Assembly: GCA_012960505.1 (NCBI GenBank) | Contig: DUBC01000005.1 | Coordinates: forward strand, 557-43,914 | DNA: 43,358 nt | Reading direction: 5' to 3' | From: Verrucomicrobiales bacterium | GTDB lineage: Bacteria; Verrucomicrobiota; Verrucomicrobiia; Verrucomicrobiales; DEV007 | Part shown: positions 35,926-43,358 of the stretch, piece after piece | Layout: each line of letters opens with the position of its first letter | Position numbering within the stretch: the stretch's first letter is position 1 | Notes under the pieces: generated by a model | Database searches by the model: none | The model's input: the letters and a program-made list of their open reading frames with translations, nothing else | Told to the model about the DNA's origin: nothing | Translations under genes and position numbers: made by a program

Positions 35926-36915
35926 ATGGCTAAAGAATTGCTAACTGAAGACTTTAACTATGATCTGCCCGAGGAACTTATCGCCTCAATGCCAAGAAAG
36001 GACAGGAGTGGTTCTAGAATGATGGTCATAGATCGCTCATCAAGTGAAATCAACTTTCGAAGATTTGAAGATTTTAAGAACTACATTAACAAAGACGATA
36101 TTTGTATTTTAAATGACACTAAGGTAGTTCCTTCCCGGTTCTTTAATGAGGATGGGAAAATAGAAATCATCCGGTTAGAGGAACCTGAATCAAATGTTTG
36201 GAAATGTCTGGTCAGACCTGGGAAAAAAATGCGCGTCGATAGTCCAATTAATATTGCAGGAGTCGATGGTACCGTCGAAAAAATTCTTCCTGACGGAGAA
36301 CGTATGATCCGCTTTAGCAATCCAATTAATATCGAGAAACATGGTGAACTTGCCTTGCCTCACTACATGAAAAGGGATGCCGAGCCAATTGATAAAAAGC
36401 GTTATCAGACAGTCTATGCAAAGAGCCCCGGTGCTATCGCTGCCCCCACAGCGGGCTTACATTTCACCTCACAACTACTTGAAAGTATTCCCCACACTTT
36501 TATCACTCTGCACGTCGGAGTCGGAACCTTCCAACCTGTACGAGCGGACCGTATTATTGACCATAAGATGCACAGTGAAAGATTTCATTTATCTGAGAAA
36601 TCAGCACTGGCTATAAACTCAGCTAAACGAAAGATTGCGGTTGGCACGACCGTGACTCGTGTCCTAGAGCACCTGTCTCTGGAAAGTATGGGTGAAATAG
36701 AAAGTGCATCAGGGCAGACTAATATTTTTATTTACCCGGGTTATCAATTTCTTGGTACCGATGCTTTGCTAACCAATTTTCACTTACCAAAGAGCACTCT
36801 CTTCATGTTAGTCTGTGCTCTGGCAGGAACTGATCTTATGAAAGAAGCCTATAAAAAAGCAGTTCTAGAAAAATTCCGTTTTTTCAGCTATGGCGACTGT
36901 TGCCTCATCATTTAG
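35926..36915 (+). CDS. queA: S-adenosylmethionine:tRNA ribosyltransferase-isomerase
   Basis: Makes epoxyqueuosine in tRNA by transferring ribose from SAM to preQ1. It has 329 residues, slightly under the usual ~340-350. Family motifs are DFNYDLPEELIASMP at the N-terminus, ILNDTKVVPSRFF, PLACE-type AAPTAGLHFTSQLLE, HVGVGTFQPVR and the C-terminal TNFHLPKSTLFMLVCALAG. An AAGAAGAGA stretch 9 bases before the ATG is the nearest thing to a ribosome binding site among these genes. A perfect palindrome begins at the last base of its stop codon. Confidence 0.95.
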   Translation: MAKELLTEDFNYDLPEELIASMPRKDRSGSRMMVIDRSSSEINFRRFEDFKNYINKDDICILNDTKVVPSRFFNEDGKIEIIRLEEPESNVWKCLVRPGKKMRVDSPINIAGVDGTVEKILPDGERMIRFSNPINIEKHGELALPHYMKRDAEPIDKKRYQTVYAKSPGAIAAPTAGLHFTSQLLESIPHTFITLHVGVGTFQPVRADRIIDHKMHSERFHLSEKSALAINSAKRKIAVGTTVTRVLEHLSLESMGEIESASGQTNIFIYPGYQFLGTDALLTNFHLPKSTLFMLVCALAGTDLMKEAYKKAVLEKFRFFSYGDCCLII

Positions 36916-36945
36916 TTCTTAAAAGTTTATAAAACTTTTAAGAAC
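36915..36945. terminator. 14-bp perfect inverted repeat at the queA stop
   Basis: The arms GTTCTTAAAAGTTT and AAACTTTTAAGAAC surround the loop ATA. The stem is AT-rich and no separate T run follows, so it may be a weak bidirectional terminator or a protein-binding palindrome. Confidence 0.5.
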
Positions 36946-37047
36946 CATGCATTAAATAAAACTAATGTAGACTTTATATTTTAGTTCTCTTAAATTCTTT
37001 TGACTGATGCTATTCTCTTTAAAATAATCACTGAGACTCCATAGAAA

Positions 37048-38781
37048 ATGGCCCAAACAAATCATTTAAACCGAATTATAAAAAGAATCTTTTTCTGGCT
37101 ATCAGGTGCATCGACGGATGCCTTGGAAAAATGCCCAGAATGGGAACAGCGTAAATATGTTGCCTTTGGTGCAACGGTCCTAGTACCTACAGCGTTCGCG
37201 ATACTGGCAAGCTCATACGCCATGTCAACACTGACTTCCAATCCTCGAGTCATTGTGCCTGTCGCCATTGTCTGGGGATTCATTATATTGACGATTGACC
37301 GGGCCCTTCTCGCTACTTACCGCTCCTACCAACCATTTCTAAGAAAGATTTCCCAATTTTCATTGCGACTGGTCGTTGCAATTCTCATGGGATTAACAAT
37401 TTCTCACCCTCTAACATTGTTACTCTTCAAGGACACCGTGAACTCTGTCATAGAAACGAAAAGAGAAGCTGAAATCACAATGGTGCGTGATGATTTTACT
37501 GAAAATAAAAAGGTAGTTGAAACCAAAGTGCTGGCCGTTGAAAATCAAATAGACGCACTCAGAACGCGCCGAGACAGCACCTACGAGGCAAACTTCATCG
37601 TTGAAAACGGGAACAAAGAAAAATCCAATTTGAATGATGGGCTCAATGAAGAGCAAAAAATAACTCTACGCAAAAAGGTAGACTCTTCCACTGCAAATCA
37701 AATTGCACGGATCACTGCGGCGTCCAAAGAGACCGAAACTCTTCAGGTCACTTACCAGAAACTCCAAGGGGAACTAGATTTCTGGCAGCGTGAATTCGAA
37801 AGAGAAGTTAACGGACAGAGGAGCGGCATCGTTGGTGTCGGGCCGCGCGCAAGAAGTATTCGAGACGATCAGCTCGAATGGCGCCGAGCAGAAACCAAAC
37901 GCATGAGTGGTCAACTCAAGTCCTTAACTACTGAACTTGGACAGCTTCGGGGCATGGTCGCATCAATCGAAAATACCATCACTCAGGATTTTCTCTCAGC
38001 AGTAGCGGTTCAGGCAAATGCAGAAAAAATCGAAAAAGAACGCGTCACGGCCCTTAAAAATAAAGTTCAGGAACGACAAATAGATCTATTTATTGATCAG
38101 CAAAAAGCTGTCCGTGATGGTATCGATGAACAAATAACTGCAAAGACCGACGAAATGAAACGGTTACAGACAGAGGTTGCCGTTCTGGCCGAGGACGAAC
38201 GTGGACGGATACAGACAATTATCACGGAACCGCGCAGAGACATCCTCACACAGACACTGGCCTTGCATGGACTGTTCCGTGCCGGTGAAGATGGAGGACA
38301 TTTCGCATTAATGGCATATGCAATTCTTGCAGGGCTCTTTATGCTGGTAGATACAATACCGCTCATTGTGAAATTTTTCACTAAACCTGGCCCGTACGAC
38401 TCGCTCGTTGACTGTGACGAGGTACGTTTTGATAAAGAACGGGAAGCTTTTCTAAACAGTTATGATACATACATGGAAGGGCTCGAAGATGGGGGACTTC
38501 TACTGGCCACGAAAAACAATAAGCCTCTTGAAAATGCTCTAATCGAGGGTGTTGACCGGTCCCGAGCTGCAAAAGAATTTCTGGAAAACCTTATGGAACT
38601 TGAACGGTCTTTCGAAGAACGCATTGAAACTGAAAGGTTCAAGCTTTCCGAAAAAGGCGAGGCCGGTTCCAGACATTCAACTATGCTGGATGAGATGGCT
38701 GAGACCTTCTATGATGACTTGCGTGGTCGCATGAAATCCTTTTTTGCCTCAGGAGGTGAACCTGGGAAAGTTCAAATATAA
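37048..38781 (+). CDS. DUF4407 membrane protein with long coiled coil
   Basis: A 577-residue inner-membrane protein of unknown function. TM1 (~40-60), TM2 (~67-85) and TM3 (~107-128) are followed by a ~280-residue alpha-helical, heptad-like region (~135-400). TM4 follows (~418-440; FALMAYAILAGLFMLVDTIPLIV), then a helical C-terminal domain (~445-577). The N-terminal layout, with ILTIDRALLATYR at ~79-91, is that of DUF4407 proteins. The coiled coil lies between TM3 and TM4, so it is on one side of the membrane, most likely the periplasm if the C-terminus is cytoplasmic. The next gene ends two bases away, convergent. Confidence 0.83.
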   Translation: MAQTNHLNRIIKRIFFWLSGASTDALEKCPEWEQRKYVAFGATVLVPTAFAILASSYAMSTLTSNPRVIVPVAIVWGFIILTIDRALLATYRSYQPFLRKISQFSLRLVVAILMGLTISHPLTLLLFKDTVNSVIETKREAEITMVRDDFTENKKVVETKVLAVENQIDALRTRRDSTYEANFIVENGNKEKSNLNDGLNEEQKITLRKKVDSSTANQIARITAASKETETLQVTYQKLQGELDFWQREFEREVNGQRSGIVGVGPRARSIRDDQLEWRRAETKRMSGQLKSLTTELGQLRGMVASIENTITQDFLSAVAVQANAEKIEKERVTALKNKVQERQIDLFIDQQKAVRDGIDEQITAKTDEMKRLQTEVAVLAEDERGRIQTIITEPRRDILTQTLALHGLFRAGEDGGHFALMAYAILAGLFMLVDTIPLIVKFFTKPGPYDSLVDCDEVRFDKEREAFLNSYDTYMEGLEDGGLLLATKNNKPLENALIEGVDRSRAAKEFLENLMELERSFEERIETERFKLSEKGEAGSRHSTMLDEMAETFYDDLRGRMKSFFASGGEPGKVQI

Positions 38782-38783
38782 TG

Positions 38784-39776
38784 TCAGTTCACGACATTTC
38801 TTAAAGGCTCCCCTCTCAACGCACGAAGGCATTCCTTGGCCCCCTTAGTGCGAAACTCTTCGCCACCCTCATCACAAAAGAATGCTGCGTGAGGATTAAT
38901 CAGGAGCCGATCATGTGCCGGGTGCTTTGGATCACGCCAGGCCTTGATGACTAAGGACTCCTGGTCAGGAGGTTCCACCTCAAGCACATCGATGCCTGCG
39001 CCGCGCAAATGCCCAGAAACGAGCGCATCGACGACAGCCTCCGTATCTAGGGTGCCCCCTCTGGCCATGTTAATCACATAACTGCCCTGACTCATCAGGG
39101 TAATTTCATTTGAACCAATAATATTTTTTGTGTCCTCAGTCAGTGGACAATGAAGACTCAAGACATAGGATTGTGAAAGTAATTCCTCCAGAGTATCCAC
39201 CCTCCGTATCGCGAGAGCCTTATCCAAACCGTCCGGAACATAAGGATCATAAAAAACGACATTAAATCCAAACGCCTTTGCGCGCAAGGCAACTGCCGAT
39301 CCGATGCGCCCACAACCAATAATACCAAAGACACGGCCACGGATCCTTGGGATAGGAGCAGCCTCCTCAACGGTCCACTCTCCTAGGCCACGTCTCAATC
39401 GGCTCTGAAGGAAGTGCGTCCCTCTCACCAAAATCAAAGACATTGCCATTGCCGAATCCGCCACTTCTTCGGTCCCATAGTCCGGCACATTACAAACAGG
39501 AATTCCGCACTCCCTCGCAGCAACACAGTCAATATTATCATAGCCCACGCCTGGCCTAACAATTACTTTGCATTTCTCAAGGCTCTCAATAATTTTTCTA
39601 TTCAAGGATAAATAATGATAACAAAGAACTGCCTCAGCATCTTCGATCTTACCAATCAGTTCATCTTCACTCATTGCATTAAGTGCAATGACTTCCGCAG
39701 AGCCGTCCAGTACGTTCCGCTCAATGGAAAGAGAGTCTTTAATAAAATCTGTTATGATGACTCTGGGTAAACTCAT
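38784..39776 (-). CDS. D-2-hydroxyacid dehydrogenase, CtBP-like
   Basis: NAD-dependent dehydrogenase of the D-isomer-specific 2-hydroxyacid family (330 residues from the ATG at 39776; an in-frame upstream start would add 19 residues). It has the Rossmann motif GIIGCGRIGSA, substrate-side RPGVGYDNID and CNVPDYGTEEVADSAM, and the GGTLDTEAVVDAL loop. The catalytic region has the LEVEPPD glutamate and the histidine in INPHAAFFCDEG. The H-A-A-F and ARGGTL pattern resembles C-terminal-binding-protein homologues rather than lactate or phosphoglycerate dehydrogenases. The substrate is unknown. Confidence 0.88.
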   Translation of the reverse strand: MSLPRVIITDFIKDSLSIERNVLDGSAEVIALNAMSEDELIGKIEDAEAVLCYHYLSLNRKIIESLEKCKVIVRPGVGYDNIDCVAARECGIPVCNVPDYGTEEVADSAMAMSLILVRGTHFLQSRLRRGLGEWTVEEAAPIPRIRGRVFGIIGCGRIGSAVALRAKAFGFNVVFYDPYVPDGLDKALAIRRVDTLEELLSQSYVLSLHCPLTEDTKNIIGSNEITLMSQGSYVINMARGGTLDTEAVVDALVSGHLRGAGIDVLEVEPPDQESLVIKAWRDPKHPAHDRLLINPHAAFFCDEGGEEFRTKGAKECLRALRGEPLRNVVN

Positions 39777-39892
39777 TCTGTTAAATTTTAATAACATAAC
39801 GATAGTTTCTTTACCACCTTTACTAAAAAACATGATCCCCTATAAGGAAAATCATTAGGCAATCCTTGACAGATCCTTTTTAATCCTGCCAA

Positions 39893-40885
39893 TTGATTTC
39901 GGCTGTGTCTCGCAAAAACAAACAACTCCAGGCCTGCGTCGCAACACTAACACGGCAACGCCCTAAAATGCTCGAAGCACTTTTGTGCTCATGGTCATCA
40001 TTAATTATTCCTGAAAAAGTGAAGATCACTTTTCTCGTCATTGAAAACGATACTGAAGAACACTCACGGGATCTAATTAAGATTCTTCAGCCCATATTCA
40101 AAGATTCTAAGTTAGCCTATGCTCTTGAAACTGAACCTGGGATTCCTTTTGCCCGGAACCGTGCGGCTAGGGAATCTTTGGAAATGGAATCTGACCTTTT
40201 ACTCTTTGTTGATGATGATGAAGAAGTGGCCACGGACTGGCTAAAGAAAATAATTCAAGGTTACAGGAACAGTGGGGCGAAGCTGATCGGTGCCCCGCTC
40301 CGAGCGCGCCTACCCGAAGAAAATCTGACACTTCTTCAGAGACTCATGTTTAATAACTTAAAGAGTCGCTACAAAAAAAAAGAGGCGCGAGCCTCCCGCA
40401 GAGCTTCCCTCAAAGGAACTTCGGGAGTCACGATTGTAACCAATAACTGGCTAGCGGACACTTCACTCTTCTCCGAACATAATATTTGGTTCGATGAGTC
40501 CATGCGGCATACGGGCGGAACAGATTCCAAGTTTTACGCAGAAGTAATTGCCCAAAATCTTCCAACGGCCTGGGTTCAAGATGCCTACGTTTATGAAACC
40601 ATTCCATCAGAAAGGCTGTCTTTTCTTTATCAATATCGAAGGGCCAGGGATCAGTCGAATACGAACTTCCGAAGAAAAAATAATGGGACTGTTCGTTTGA
40701 ATCTGGTCCTTGTAACTTCTATTTTAATTAAATTGATCGCTGTGATTGGACTCATATTAACCTTACCCATCACAGCAGGTCGTACCCTAATGACCCTCGC
40801 GCGAGCATTAGGATGGATAGCCGGAAGGGCCGGAGCCATTACAGGATCAAAATCCAGTCTTTACTCAACGACTACCGGGAACTGA
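39893..40885 (+). CDS. family 2 glycosyltransferase (ExoM-like)
   Basis: Non-processive glycosyltransferase, 330 residues from TTG 39893; GTG 39905 is an alternative, and both precede the conserved CVATLTRQRP. The GT-A domain shows TFLVIENDTEE, a LLLFVDDDEEV metal site (DDD), GTSGVTIVTNNW and a HTGGTDSKFYAEV acceptor region. A C-terminal hydrophobic pair (~275-315) suggests membrane association. It opens a three-gene unit: its TGA overlaps the next ATG by one base (TGATG), indicating translational coupling. It probably adds a sugar to a lipid-linked repeat unit that the two following enzymes modify. Confidence 0.85.
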   Translation: MISAVSRKNKQLQACVATLTRQRPKMLEALLCSWSSLIIPEKVKITFLVIENDTEEHSRDLIKILQPIFKDSKLAYALETEPGIPFARNRAARESLEMESDLLLFVDDDEEVATDWLKKIIQGYRNSGAKLIGAPLRARLPEENLTLLQRLMFNNLKSRYKKKEARASRRASLKGTSGVTIVTNNWLADTSLFSEHNIWFDESMRHTGGTDSKFYAEVIAQNLPTAWVQDAYVYETIPSERLSFLYQYRRARDQSNTNFRRKNNGTVRLNLVLVTSILIKLIAVIGLILTLPITAGRTLMTLARALGWIAGRAGAITGSKSSLYSTTTGN

Positions 40886-41916
40886 TGAGCTCATTCTTTT
40901 CCAGAATAAATCCTCTGAGCCGTCACTCTAAGCAACGGCGCAAACTGGCCAAAGCACTCAGGGCGGAATCTAAAGCAACAATGGCTGGCCTAAGAGCTCT
41001 ACAAGCTCAGTTCTCTAGATCTATTACAACAGTGCCTAATCTTAGACGCAGTATCCACGTGCTAGAAAAAGGGTTATGTTTTCCAAATCGGAAAAAAATA
41101 TTTGGCTTAAAGTTCATTGGACCGGCGGTGAACCTTTACTCTGAGGCCCTAGCCAATTCAAAAGTTTCAAAATCTGAACTTAAATGGGCGGCGGACGTTC
41201 TAAACAAATACTTCAAAGCGGTAGATCATGAAGTCCCCGAGATTGAAGAAGCTCACAAAAAATTTATATCCCTGCCATCAGCAGAATCTTCTGAAACGCA
41301 CACATTTTCTCCTTATAAGGAAATAGATATTCCTTCTTATGCGAAACGTTTTGAACCTTCGGGAATAGCAGCCCTCGACCAATTCCATGAACTGTGCCGG
41401 AGCCGAAGATCGCACCGACACTTCAAAAATGAACCAGTGCCACTAGAAACTATCCGTCATGCCATCACCGTAGCACTGGAATCACCGAGTGCATGTAACC
41501 GTCAGCCCTTCGACTACTACATGGCAACAGAATCAGAAATGATCCAAGAAATCTGCAAATTACCGCTCGGGGTTCGGGGTTACGGTGATCAGCTACCGGC
41601 TCTGATTGTCGTTGTCGGCAATCTTGGTTGCTATGATGAGACCCGTGACCATCATCTCATCTATATTGATGCGGCCTTGGCAACCATGACGCTGATGCTA
41701 GCACTGACCTCATCTGGGCTTGGCTCCGTACCTATCAACTGGCCTGACATACCTGAAAAGCACCAGCAGATGAGAGAATTACTAAATCTGAAACCTTGGC
41801 AGGTTCCTATCATGCTTGTCGGACTGGGCGTTCCTGATCCGGACACAATGATCGCCTATTCATCTAAACGCTCCGTCGACGATGCCCTGCACCATGTCAA
41901 AAAAACCGCTCATTGA
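40885..41916 (+). CDS. nitroreductase-fold flavoprotein with uncharacterised N-terminal domain
   Basis: A 343-residue protein from ATG 40885, which overlaps the glycosyltransferase stop. An earlier ATG at 40813 would overlap by 73 bases and is less likely. The first ~160 residues are a basic helical domain with RRSIHVLEKGLCFPNRKKIF at ~54-73, not part of the nitroreductase fold. The FMN domain starts ~170: RSRRSHRHFKNEPVP, ESPSACNRQPFDYY (phosphate-binding part) and GLGSVPINWPD. The role in polysaccharide synthesis is not known; the redox substrate could be sugar, lipid or the pyruvyl group. Pyruvyl transferase follows with an overlap of 23 bases. Confidence 0.82.
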   Translation: MSSFFSRINPLSRHSKQRRKLAKALRAESKATMAGLRALQAQFSRSITTVPNLRRSIHVLEKGLCFPNRKKIFGLKFIGPAVNLYSEALANSKVSKSELKWAADVLNKYFKAVDHEVPEIEEAHKKFISLPSAESSETHTFSPYKEIDIPSYAKRFEPSGIAALDQFHELCRSRRSHRHFKNEPVPLETIRHAITVALESPSACNRQPFDYYMATESEMIQEICKLPLGVRGYGDQLPALIVVVGNLGCYDETRDHHLIYIDAALATMTLMLALTSSGLGSVPINWPDIPEKHQQMRELLNLKPWQVPIMLVGLGVPDPDTMIAYSSKRSVDDALHHVKKTAH

Positions 41917-43018
41917 GCTTCTGGGTGTTTGGTTGCCAAATAAGGGGGCCGAACTCATGCTGCATACCGTTCGCCAAGAACTCGATGAGCGTTTAGAAGG
42001 TGCTTCGTTCGCAATCCAATCCAATGAACCGTTCCTGTCAGAATCACGTTTCAAGAAATTACAGAAATGCGCCCCTTCTAGTAATCCTATATTAGATAAA
42101 ATTTTCTGCAGAGACCCCCAGGATCAAGGAACGGTCACTGATTCTCAGATCACCCATTACATCGATATTTCTGGGTTCGCTTATGGTGACCCATGGGGAG
42201 TAAAAAAAGCACGAAAGCGTCTCGGTAAAAAGGTTAAAAAACTCAACCGCGAAGGAAAGCATTATTACCTTTTGCCACAAGCGTTTGGCCCTTTCACTGA
42301 TCCTGAATTGCAACGTGAAATGAAATTGATAGGATCCAATGCTTCATTGTTATGCGCTCGGGACTCGGTTTCACTTGCTCACCTCAAAAATCTGGGACTC
42401 GAAAATGCTGAGCTATTTCCTGATATCACATTTGCTCTGAACACCAAGGATCGAACCGTCCCTAATATTAAACATTCACCTTATGGTTGTTTGATCGTTA
42501 ACAACAAATTGGTCAGCTCAAGTACCATGCAAAAAAATGATCTACTGGATTTATTCACCGCGTCAGGAAAGCACATGCAAAAGCATGGAGTATCACCGCA
42601 GGTTCTGCTTCATGAACCTAAGGAAGATAAGGACTTAGCAGATGAACTGGCTCAAGCCTTGGATTGCCCCATCATTGAACTGGAGGATGCAAGAGACATT
42701 AAAAACTGTATTAAGCATTCTTATGTCACCGTCACTGCCCGGTTCCATGGGCTCGTGAGTGCTTTATCAACAGGCACCCCCGCCATGGCCGTTGGCTGGT
42801 CCCACAAATATAAAGAATTACTTAGCGATTTTGATGCAGGACATCTTGTCTTTAGGGAAAACACTGAAGAATTTCTGAACCACTTGGAAACTCTGTTATC
42901 CTCTGAAGAAAAACATCAGAAGACCTCGGATCAATTTCAGATAACTGCTCAAAAACAAACTCAAAAATTATCCGCTCTATTTGATCAACTGGCTACGCAT
43001 ATCAATGAAACGATATAG
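41894..43018 (+). CDS. polysaccharide pyruvyl transferase family protein
   Basis: Transfers pyruvate from PEP to form a ketal on a sugar residue, or a related reaction. It has 374 residues from ATG 41894; ATG 41882 would add four. The family N-terminus IELLGVWLPNKGAELML is followed by DISGFAYGD, LLPQAFGPF and RDSVSLAHLKNLGLENAELFPDI. The C-terminal signature is TARFHGLVSALSTGTPAMAVGWSHKYKELL. The gene overlaps the flavoprotein gene. PEP could be produced by ppdK elsewhere on the chromosome, but no direct link is implied. This type also includes transferases whose donor is not pyruvate, so specificity is uncertain. Confidence 0.88.
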   Translation: MSKKPLIELLGVWLPNKGAELMLHTVRQELDERLEGASFAIQSNEPFLSESRFKKLQKCAPSSNPILDKIFCRDPQDQGTVTDSQITHYIDISGFAYGDPWGVKKARKRLGKKVKKLNREGKHYYLLPQAFGPFTDPELQREMKLIGSNASLLCARDSVSLAHLKNLGLENAELFPDITFALNTKDRTVPNIKHSPYGCLIVNNKLVSSSTMQKNDLLDLFTASGKHMQKHGVSPQVLLHEPKEDKDLADELAQALDCPIIELEDARDIKNCIKHSYVTVTARFHGLVSALSTGTPAMAVGWSHKYKELLSDFDAGHLVFRENTEEFLNHLETLLSSEEKHQKTSDQFQITAQKQTQKLSALFDQLATHINETI

Positions 43019-43227
43019 GTGAATCAAATCCTCTTTTTTAAGCGTACTTTTTAATTTTCCTATTAAATATCTAGAAGTTCTACTCCTCCCTCGGAGCTAC
43101 TTACAAACATAAAGCCCTAATTAGCAGCTATTTGTATTATTTATAAATGTTAAATTCTCATTATTAAGAAATTGTTTTAAAAAAAATGCTGGCTTTTATA
43201 GTGAATCCAGTTAATTAATACTTAAGA
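43019..43227. other. AT-rich intergenic region before the last gene
   Basis: 209 bases without coding character or a clear promoter or terminator. No sigma-54 spacing is seen; TGGC at about 43191 lacks the matching GC doublet. Confidence 0.4.
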
Positions 43228-43358
43228 ATGAAAATATTTCTAACATTTGCAACAGCTCTTGGATTACTCGTATCAGCGCAGGCTCAAACGACAATCACGG
43301 TTAACGGCCAAGCTTATGATGTTTACACAAGCACAGGGACCTATGATAGCTTAGAAGC
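43228..43358 (+). CDS. secreted protein, N-terminus only
   Basis: The ATG at 43228 opens a frame that continues to the window end (43 codons). It reads as a signal peptide MKIFLTFATALGLLVSAQAQ with likely cleavage after AQA, then TTITVNGQAYDVYTSTGTYD. This is a typical exported beta-rich start, but the family cannot be judged from so little. Confidence 0.75.
   Translation, partial: MKIFLTFATALGLLVSAQAQTTITVNGQAYDVYTSTGTYDSLE

Noticed and set aside
39866..39890. TTGACA before the ExoM-like glycosyltransferase
   Set aside because: No -10 lies at 16-18 bases except one that would overlap the start codon.
40813..40884. Earlier ATG for the flavoprotein
   Set aside because: It would overlap the glycosyltransferase gene by 73 bases; the ATG at 40885 forms a normal TGATG coupling.

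Overview
The window reads as a piece of the chromosome of a Gram-negative bacterium, most likely a marine Verrucomicrobiota (Opitutae/Puniceicoccales-like). The assignment is inferred from a PEP-CTERM surface protein, a secreted arylsulfatase, a Calx-beta/cadherin/thrombospondin-3 surface protein, a plant-CslA-like GT2, pseudopilins, an acidic protein of a kind I associate with that phylum, and a near absence of Shine-Dalgarno sequences. No phage, transposon, integron or CRISPR array is visible, and the housekeeping genes look intact.

Region 1 (1-14.8 kb) is an exopolysaccharide and surface-protein locus. It holds a UDP-GlcNAc 6-dehydrogenase (cut by the window start), a Wzy-like polymerase, a two-gene secreted/PEP-CTERM unit, a large modular adhesin-like protein and a WbpE-like aminotransferase. 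These are followed by a Wzc-type tyrosine autokinase, an outer-membrane export (OPX) protein, an outer-membrane beta-barrel and, divergently, a polyprenyl-phosphate sugar-1-phosphate transferase with a candidate sigma-54 promoter. Together these supply the initiating transferase, polymerase, chain-length/export machinery and part of a route to a diacetamido-uronic acid sugar. No flippase or exosortase gene lies in the window. A short degraded coding remnant lies just after the aminotransferase.

Region 2 (14.8-24.6 kb) carries RNase R, a GDP-mannose 3,5-epimerase-like enzyme and pyruvate phosphate dikinase, each of the last two behind a recognisable sigma-70 promoter. Two glycine-zipper lipoproteins and PriA follow.

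Region 3 (24.7-32.5 kb) contains a pseudopilin, a TorF-like outer-membrane protein, a zinc-ribbon protein, ribosomal protein S20 and an L,D-transpeptidase. After these come a processive GT2, an unknown secreted protein, a sulfatase and tRNA-Val(TAC). Two matching hairpin terminators mark the ends of the pseudopilin and outer-membrane protein transcripts.

Region 4 (32.5-43.4 kb) holds an acidic protein, an MlaE permease without a visible ATPase, TyrS, a lipoprotein, QueA, a DUF4407 membrane/coiled-coil protein and a CtBP-like dehydrogenase. It ends with a tightly overlapping three-gene unit (ExoM-like GT2, nitroreductase-fold flavoprotein with a novel N-terminal domain, polysaccharide pyruvyl transferase) and the start of another secreted protein. 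The three-gene unit is the best candidate for an undescribed glycan-modifying module.
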